Below, one piece after another: positions 63,294 to 64,000 of a stretch of DNA of 64,000 nucleotides. A program made the position numbers and the translations under genes. The notes under the pieces were generated by a model. The model was not told the DNA's origin. It searched no databases and saw only the letters and a list, made by a program, of their open reading frames with translations. Each line of letters starts with the position of its first letter. Position 1 is the stretch's first letter. Source of the DNA: Symsagittifera roscoffensis. Taxonomy: Eukaryota; Xenacoelomorpha; Acoela; Convolutidae. Where the stretch lies: contig NC_087066.1 of assembly GCF_963678635.1 (NCBI RefSeq), positions 26,937,453-27,001,452 on the forward strand, in the 5' to 3' direction.

Positions 63294-64000
63294 CTGGAAA
63301 CAACAAAAAAATTGACTAAAGTAACTTTCCCAATCGATAAATTTTTGAGCAATTTCATAGATTTCATAAAATTAGTTTAAACTTAAATTTTTCAGACAGA
63401 AATGTAAAAAAAATACAGCTCTTCGAAGTTTATAAGTCAAGCCATTTATAATATAAATACAGTTAATAAGTCAAGCCATTTAAGAAAACAGGATGGACCA
63501 TGTTATTGAGGTGAACCCCCCGTAAAGCCGAAAACAAAACTTGATATAAAAAGTTTTAAGATATAAAGTTTTGAATCTCAAATTTTTAAGGACCCATCAC
63601 AAGAAAGCATAAGAAAAGATTTACCTTCGAAACGGCGCAGTTTTTAGATGACAAACCGAAAAAAAATGATGGACAACAAAAAGAAAAAAATGATAATAAT
63701 TCCAGAAATTTACAAATAACAAAACAACTTTCAACACTGAGGCGAAGCGGAGCTTCGCACCACTTGCGATACAACACAAACAAAGAAAAACGTAAGTCGA
63801 AATTTTTTTTTAATTGAAAAGAAAATAAGTTAACCAAAACTTTCGTATTTCTAGATAGAAAAAGCAACTAGGGACACTCTTACAGAAAAAATCAATGAGC
63901 CGCCGCTTCTGCAGGAACCAATATCGCAACCGGTTCTTTCAGTTGAAATTTTCATCTCAGATTTGATTGTGTTAATTTAAAAAGTTTTTAAACGGTCAAA
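63294..64000 (-). other. Intron upstream of w1, cut by the window edge
   Basis: AT-rich with the family C hairpin at 63735. No coding exon is visible; the preceding exon must lie beyond the right edge and end in phase 0 to match w1. Confidence 0.7.
63735..63782 (+). repeat. Repeat family C, hairpin block
   Basis: ACTGAGGCGAAGCGGAGC followed by TTCGCACCACTTGCGATAC. The core GCGAAGC-GGA-GCTTCGC (63742-63758) is a perfect 7-bp stem. It is the clearest copy of a block found in several introns. Confidence 0.7.

Overview
The window is a piece of an invertebrate animal nuclear genome. It is AT-rich, has GT-AG introns full of short repeats and tRNA-derived elements, and has no bacterial gene layout. 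Nothing in the sequence fixes the species. I find a single protein-coding gene, on the minus strand, entering at the right edge and leaving at the left. It encodes a spectraplakin (family of vertebrate MACF1 and dystonin, fly short stop, worm VAB-10), the very large linkers of actin, microtubules and intermediate filaments. Neither the start nor the end is in the window: the calponin-homology and plakin domains should lie to the right of 64000, and the EF-hand and GAS2 domains to the left of 1.

I placed 39 exons by splice sites and checked the reading phase across the junctions. In transcription order there is first a 7.2 kb exon (56072-63293), then a 24-nt microexon (53579-53602), a 3.15 kb acidic exon (50120-53269) and a 12.3 kb giant exon (31214-43495). 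The giant exon ends in about 53 plakin (plectin-type) repeats. Then come 35 small exons (30823 down to 95) encoding about 3,411 residues of spectrin-repeat rod, roughly 30 repeats. The coding sequence in the window is about 32.9 kb, or nearly 11,000 residues if all exons are joined. The phases of the four upstream exons, and possible alternative acceptors on two of them, suggest they are optional cassettes that swap very large modules in front of a constant rod.

Protein-level repeats dominate the large exons. Besides the plakin repeats there is a family of short modules, some 20 copies, spread over the 7.2 kb exon and the start of the giant exon, which I do not recognise. There are also two coding tandem duplications (255 bp and 651 bp) and a seven-fold short linear motif of the RGLS type.

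The long introns (8704-13415, 15605-17175, 20674-22557, 25994-27238, 28001-30084, 43496-50119, 53603-56071) are filled with recurring non-coding repeats. Family A is about 450 bp with a terminal hairpin. Family B is about 550-700 bp and opens with a conserved 17-bp hairpin block. Family C has a GCGAAGC hairpin. There are tRNA-headed SINE-like elements, and one intact hAT-type MITE with a perfect 8-bp target-site duplication. I found no functional RNA gene, CRISPR array, transposase or reverse transcriptase gene.
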